Both the position numbers and the translations under genes were made by a program. Below are positions 60,460 through 64,000 of a DNA stretch of 64,000 nt, in pieces. The first letter of the stretch is position 1, and each line of letters starts with the position of its first letter. Origin of the DNA: Candidatus Obscuribacterales bacterium (GTDB lineage Bacteria; Cyanobacteriota; Vampirovibrionia; Obscuribacterales; Obscuribacteraceae); NCBI GenBank assembly GCA_021732025.1, contig JAKFVU010000012.1:1-64000 (forward strand). Reading direction: 5' to 3'. Under the pieces are notes generated by a model. It was not told where the DNA came from. It worked only from the letters and a program-made list of their open reading frames with translations, and did no database searches.

Positions 60460-60960
60460 ATGCAGATTAGGGAAGCAACAAATGACGATGTTGCCGCTGT
60501 AATGTCATTAATAACGAAAGTAGTGCCATTAATGCGCGCCAGTGGCAATTTGCAATGGGATGCGAACTACCCAAACCCCACGGTCTTCGAGCGCGACATC
60601 GCATTGAATCAACTTTGGCTGGCCGAAATCGATGGCGCATTGGCGGGAGTTGCCGCCATAACGACGACTCAAGATCCTGAATATGCCGAGGTTTGGGACA
60701 CCAGCGAACAAGCAATTGTTGTGCACCGCCTAGCTGTAGACCCAGAATTTCAAGGTAAGGGCGTAGCCGCAGAATTAATGCAGCAGGCTGAGCGTTTGGC
60801 ACACGAACGTCTAATAACCACCATTAGGGTTGATACCAATACCAACAACATGGCAACACAAAAACTATTTCCTAAGCTCGGCTTTGTTCTCTGTGGCGAA
60901 ATTAGCCTTGCTTTCAGGGAAGGATTGCGCTTTCTTTGCTACGAGAAGCGCTTGAAGTAG
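60460..60960 (+). CDS. GNAT-family acetyltransferase
   Basis: ATG 60460 is preceded by AAAGGAG and gives a 166-residue protein: MQIREATNDDVAAVMSLITK at the N-terminus, the acetyl-CoA motif LAVDPEFQGKGVAAELM (QGKGVA loop), and RVDTNTNNMATQKLFPKLGF near the end. It is a typical small GNAT N-acetyltransferase of unknown substrate. It is divergent from the AhpD-like gene, with 115 bases between the starts. Confidence 0.88.
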   Translation: MQIREATNDDVAAVMSLITKVVPLMRASGNLQWDANYPNPTVFERDIALNQLWLAEIDGALAGVAAITTTQDPEYAEVWDTSEQAIVVHRLAVDPEFQGKGVAAELMQQAERLAHERLITTIRVDTNTNNMATQKLFPKLGFVLCGEISLAFREGLRFLCYEKRLK

Positions 60961-60985
60961 TGCAATTCAACAGCACTAAGGTCGT

Positions 60986-61005
60986 CCAATAATTCAGATT
61001 ATTGG
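60986..61005. terminator. AT-rich hairpin after the GNAT gene
   Basis: CCAATAAT-TCAG-ATTATTGG is a perfect 8-bp stem 25 bases after the GNAT stop. It is AT-rich and lacks a T tract, so its terminator role is uncertain. Confidence 0.35.
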
Positions 61006-61084
61006 CAATTAATACCTATCTGTTAATGCTAAAATTCCCTTCCAATATTACCCACAATCTATGGCGGGGATTCAAACAGGTTTT

Positions 61085-61441
61085 ATGAAAAAAGCTATTT
61101 TTGCTCTTGCTGCAATGGCAGCATTCTCAGTGAACAGTTTTGCCACACCTGAAGTTTCAGCTAAAGACGGAAGCAAGAGCTGGGCCAATTTCGTCGCAGG
61201 GAAAACCACAGAAGACCGCTGGGCAAGCATTGGCAAAGCTGCTCCTAAATTGCTTGGTATGACCAGAGCCGAGGTAGAGAACTGCATGGGCAAAGGCACT
61301 TACAGCGATAAGCAAGAAGAACTTATGTATTTGATTTCGGACGATAGCGATAAAGCTAATGTCTTCGATAACATCAGCATTTCGTTCGACAGAAACGGTA
61401 AAGTCAAAAGCTTCGTCATTGTCACTAAGTCAAAAGACTAG
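61085..61441 (+). CDS. Small secreted protein, BamE/SmpA-like tail
   Basis: ATG 61085 gives a signal peptide (MKKAIFALAAMAAFSVNSFA) and a mature domain of about 98 residues. LLGMTRAEVENCMGKGTYSD resembles the BamE/SmpA pattern, in which a short helix follows GMTxxEV, and it continues with a beta-rich end (NISISFDRNGKVKSFVIVTK). Homology to BamE is not certain. It could be any small periplasmic or outer-membrane protein. It lies 33 bases before the helicase start. Confidence 0.65.
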   Translation: MKKAIFALAAMAAFSVNSFATPEVSAKDGSKSWANFVAGKTTEDRWASIGKAAPKLLGMTRAEVENCMGKGTYSDKQEELMYLISDDSDKANVFDNISISFDRNGKVKSFVIVTKSKD

Positions 61442-61474
61442 AGCTGCTCTAAGGCTCAATAACGGGTAATCAAT

Positions 61475-64000
61475 TTGGCTTCTAACCGCATAGATGACTT
61501 TATTGCGGCGCTTCAAGATGAAATCGAAGCAGTCAAAAAGAGTAAGGCCGGGGCCACACGAATTGTCGATGGTAGGCTAACTAGCCAAATTGGCGATAAC
61601 TACATTTACACCTTCACGGCCTCGCGCTTCTTTGGCGGAGACGATGATTCGCCGGCTCTAATCGAAGTAGAAGGTCAAACCCTTGACTGCTCTTTGGTGG
61701 CCACTGACGGTCTGTCGGTGCAAATTGCCGTAACTTCCTCAGTGGCAGCCACAATTGGCCACGAGGTTAAAACGGCCTTGCTCTCAAGCAATCGCTCTCT
61801 GATTTTGCTGCGCTTAGTGAACAAATTCAAAGAAGCAAAGAATAAAAAGCCGGACGCCTTTGCATTTGCTGAACAGGTCTTTTCAGGCTCGTCTAAGGCC
61901 TTAGTTAAGGTCGGCACCATGCCGACCTACACCTATCAGCCTAACAACGCTCCAAACCCATCACAAGCCTCGGCTATAAACAATTCGTTCAGTAACTCAC
62001 TTGCCGTTATCTGGGGACCACCTGGCACCGGTAAAACTCGCACCATAGCTAGAGCGGTCGAAGCGCATCTTAATGCTGGCAGGCGAGTGCTTCTGGTGTC
62101 ACACGCCAATACCGCAGTGGATGCAGCACTTGAAGACATCGCCGCCCAACTAGCCGACACCTATTATTCCCAGGGCAAAATCATTCGCCTTGGTCTTCCC
62201 AAAAATCCGAGCTTACCCAAACAGTATCCTCTAGTCATTCTCGACAAAGTGGTGGCAGCGAGCAACGCTCATTTATTGAGCGAACGAGAATATCTAGAGG
62301 CACAATTGCAGCCACTTGAAGAAGCAATGAAACACTGGCTAGCCTTGCAAAAAGCAGCGAATACCGCCCGGGAATTAGAAAAAGAAATACAACGGCCCAA
62401 GCAGGTTGAAAATAATCAGCAGCGTTTGCAGCAGGTACTTTCAGATATTGCTCACGCTCAAGCACAACTGCAACAAGCGCATAGAGACTTGTCGCTGGCG
62501 CAACGAGGAATAGATGCAGCCACCCAAGAAACACACATCAAAGATCTCAATATCTTCATTTCTACTCGCCAAGGTTTCGTCGCCGAATTTGAGAATAAGC
62601 TGAAAGAAGCTAGCAACCAAACCCTGCTCAACGAAGCAAAGCTAGAACAAGCCCATCTCGAACTAGACCGCCTGATGGAGTCTACAGGCCTTACTCCAAA
62701 TGATGTTGGTAAATATATTGCTGGCAACCAACCAAAAATAAATGCCTGCATTACGCGCATCACCGAAATTGAAAGAGTTATCGAGACCGGTGCAAGTAAA
62801 GTAATAAACGAAGCGCGAGTAGTCGGCACGACATTGAGCAAACTATTTCTCAGCAATCTCTTGGCTGAGCAAACCTTCGACGTTTTAATTGTCGACGAAT
62901 CGAGCATGGTGCCGATGCCTCACCTGTACTGGGCCCTGAGCAAAACTACAACAGCGGTAACGCTAGTTGGCGACTTCAAACAACTGCCACCCATAGTTGT
63001 AGCTGATACCAAAGCAGCAAAAAGATGGCTTGGTGAAAGTATATTTGACGAACTAAATATCGCTACAGTAGAAAAAGCAGCCGACAGCGAGCTAGTATCT
63101 ATGCTCAATACGCAGTATCGAATGACACCTGAAATTGCTGCCGTCTCGAGCAAACTATTTTATGGCGGAATGCTCAAAAGTGCGGATAGCACAAAATTAC
63201 TGGGCATTAGGGACTCTGTATTTGGTGACAGCCGCATAGTGATTGTTGATACATCACAAGTTAACCCATGGTGCACTGTGCCAGCCAGTGGCAGCAGAAT
63301 AAATCTATATTCTGCCGGCCTCGCCATAAACCTATCGCAACGACTACTGCACGAACATCCGCAAATTTCAGTCGGCGTAGCGACACCCTATCGCCCACAA
63401 GCAGAACTTATCGCCAAATCTGTCAACGAAGCTGGCTTCGGCGAGCGAGCTATGGTCAGCACAGTGCACCGCTTTCAAGGCGGGGAATCATCAGCAATTA
63501 TTTTTGATTGCGTCGACGGCCGAGGAAGCAAAAAATCTATGCTTGACGATTTCGTCAGCGACCAAATGAGCAGCAGCGGCGCCAAAACAATTGCAAGTGT
63601 TCTGCTCAATGTCGCCTTGACTAGAGCACGAGGGCTCTTTGTGCTACTCGTAAACAAGCAATATTTTGTCGATAACCACCGCGGTGGAATTCTTTGTCAA
63701 TTTATAGACCAACTTTCGGCTAACGGAACGGTAATAAATGCTCGCCAAATAGATGATAGTTTTGTGGCACGAGCACTAGACGAATCTGGCATGCCCGTAC
63801 CGGCACCGAGACGAACGGCCATTGCCAGCAGCAACACAGCGGTATTCAACGAAAAAGACTTCTGGAGCGCCTTTCGCAGCGATATAAACGCCACCCAAGA
63901 ACAGGCCATGATTGTCAGTCCGTTTCTCACAGTAAAACGCTGTGGCTTTTTCTTAGACCAGTTTGCCAATCTGGTGGCACGAGGCATCAAGCTAACGGTC
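61475..64000 (+). CDS. SF1 DNA/RNA helicase with C-terminal PLD-like domain (cut by window edge)
   Basis: The frame runs from TTG 61475 (an in-frame TAA lies just upstream) to the right edge, 842 codons without a stop. After an N-terminal region of about 170 residues the helicase core is clear: VIWGPPGTGKTRTIARAVEA (Walker A, about residue 180), a long coiled-coil-like insertion (about 255-430), LIVDESSMVPMPHL (motif II, about 473), LVGDFKQLPPIVV (motif III), MLNTQYRMTPEIA (motif IV-like) and VSTVHRFQGGESSAIIFDCV with VALTRARG (motifs V/VI). This is the Upf1/Dna2-like branch of superfamily 1. The last visible segment, ATQEQAMIVSPFLTVKRCGF, looks like the start of a phospholipase-D-type nuclease domain (PLDc_2). 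The C-terminus is outside the window. Confidence 0.9.
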   Translation, partial: MASNRIDDFIAALQDEIEAVKKSKAGATRIVDGRLTSQIGDNYIYTFTASRFFGGDDDSPALIEVEGQTLDCSLVATDGLSVQIAVTSSVAATIGHEVKTALLSSNRSLILLRLVNKFKEAKNKKPDAFAFAEQVFSGSSKALVKVGTMPTYTYQPNNAPNPSQASAINNSFSNSLAVIWGPPGTGKTRTIARAVEAHLNAGRRVLLVSHANTAVDAALEDIAAQLADTYYSQGKIIRLGLPKNPSLPKQYPLVILDKVVAASNAHLLSEREYLEAQLQPLEEAMKHWLALQKAANTARELEKEIQRPKQVENNQQRLQQVLSDIAHAQAQLQQAHRDLSLAQRGIDAATQETHIKDLNIFISTRQGFVAEFENKLKEASNQTLLNEAKLEQAHLELDRLMESTGLTPNDVGKYIAGNQPKINACITRITEIERVIETGASKVINEARVVGTTLSKLFLSNLLAEQTFDVLIVDESSMVPMPHLYWALSKTTTAVTLVGDFKQLPPIVVADTKAAKRWLGESIFDELNIATVEKAADSELVSMLNTQYRMTPEIAAVSSKLFYGGMLKSADSTKLLGIRDSVFGDSRIVIVDTSQVNPWCTVPASGSRINLYSAGLAINLSQRLLHEHPQISVGVATPYRPQAELIAKSVNEAGFGERAMVSTVHRFQGGESSAIIFDCVDGRGSKKSMLDDFVSDQMSSSGAKTIASVLLNVALTRARGLFVLLVNKQYFVDNHRGGILCQFIDQLSANGTVINARQIDDSFVARALDESGMPVPAPRRTAIASSNTAVFNEKDFWSAFRSDINATQEQAMIVSPFLTVKRCGFFLDQFANLVARGIKLTV

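Overview
The window looks like chromosomal DNA of a diderm bacterium of the Cyanobacteria/Melainabacteria (Vampirovibrionia) group, probably an Obscuribacterales-like organism. This is inference from gene content: an RRM-type RNA-binding protein, WG-repeat secreted protein, LptF/LptG permease, two apolipoprotein N-acyltransferases, a TolC-type protein and many lineage-specific secreted proteins. There are no photosynthesis genes. GC content is roughly half, gene density is high, many starts are TTG or GTG, and adjacent genes often overlap by a few bases. No prophage, insertion sequence or CRISPR array was seen.

Layout. 1-8.4 kb: a GAF/GGDEF signalling protein (cut by the left edge), a methyltransferase, and a PucR regulator-potA-potD operon without permease genes. 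8.6-12.8 kb: small proteins, a secreted acid phosphatase, a TolC-like protein and an isochorismatase-like hydrolase. 13-19 kb: tRNA-Ala(GGC), a DUF547-amidase-coaX operon and glmU. 19.3-24 kb: a matrixin protease, a WG-repeat protein, a phosphoesterase and BioY. 24-33.3 kb: secA-tsaB-rimI, rlmN, two tiny peptide genes, an LptF/G permease and lnt. 33.5-41 kb: a membrane glycosyltransferase cluster, a second lnt and an MBL-fold hydrolase. 41-51.7 kb: hypothetical proteins, transaldolase, a Crp-family regulator, a patatin, a DJ-1/PfpI protein and a glutathionylspermidine-synthase-like protein. 51.9-55.4 kb: an ArsR regulator flanked by two genes whose promoters carry the same operator-like repeat, one encoding an RRM protein. 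55.4-60.4 kb: a P-type ATPase split by an in-frame TGA, a universal stress protein and an AhpD-like gene whose in-frame TGA fits selenocysteine. 60.4-64 kb: a GNAT acetyltransferase, a small secreted protein and an SF1 helicase running off the right edge.

The best leads are: (1) the AhpD-like CxxU candidate selenoprotein at 59766-60344, with a SECIS-like hairpin directly after the TGA; (2) the ArsR/RRM promoter architecture at 52.3-53.0 kb; (3) the paired tiny peptide genes at 30.08-30.47 kb with shared 3' palindromes; (4) an EF-hand-like loop at the C-terminus of SecA.
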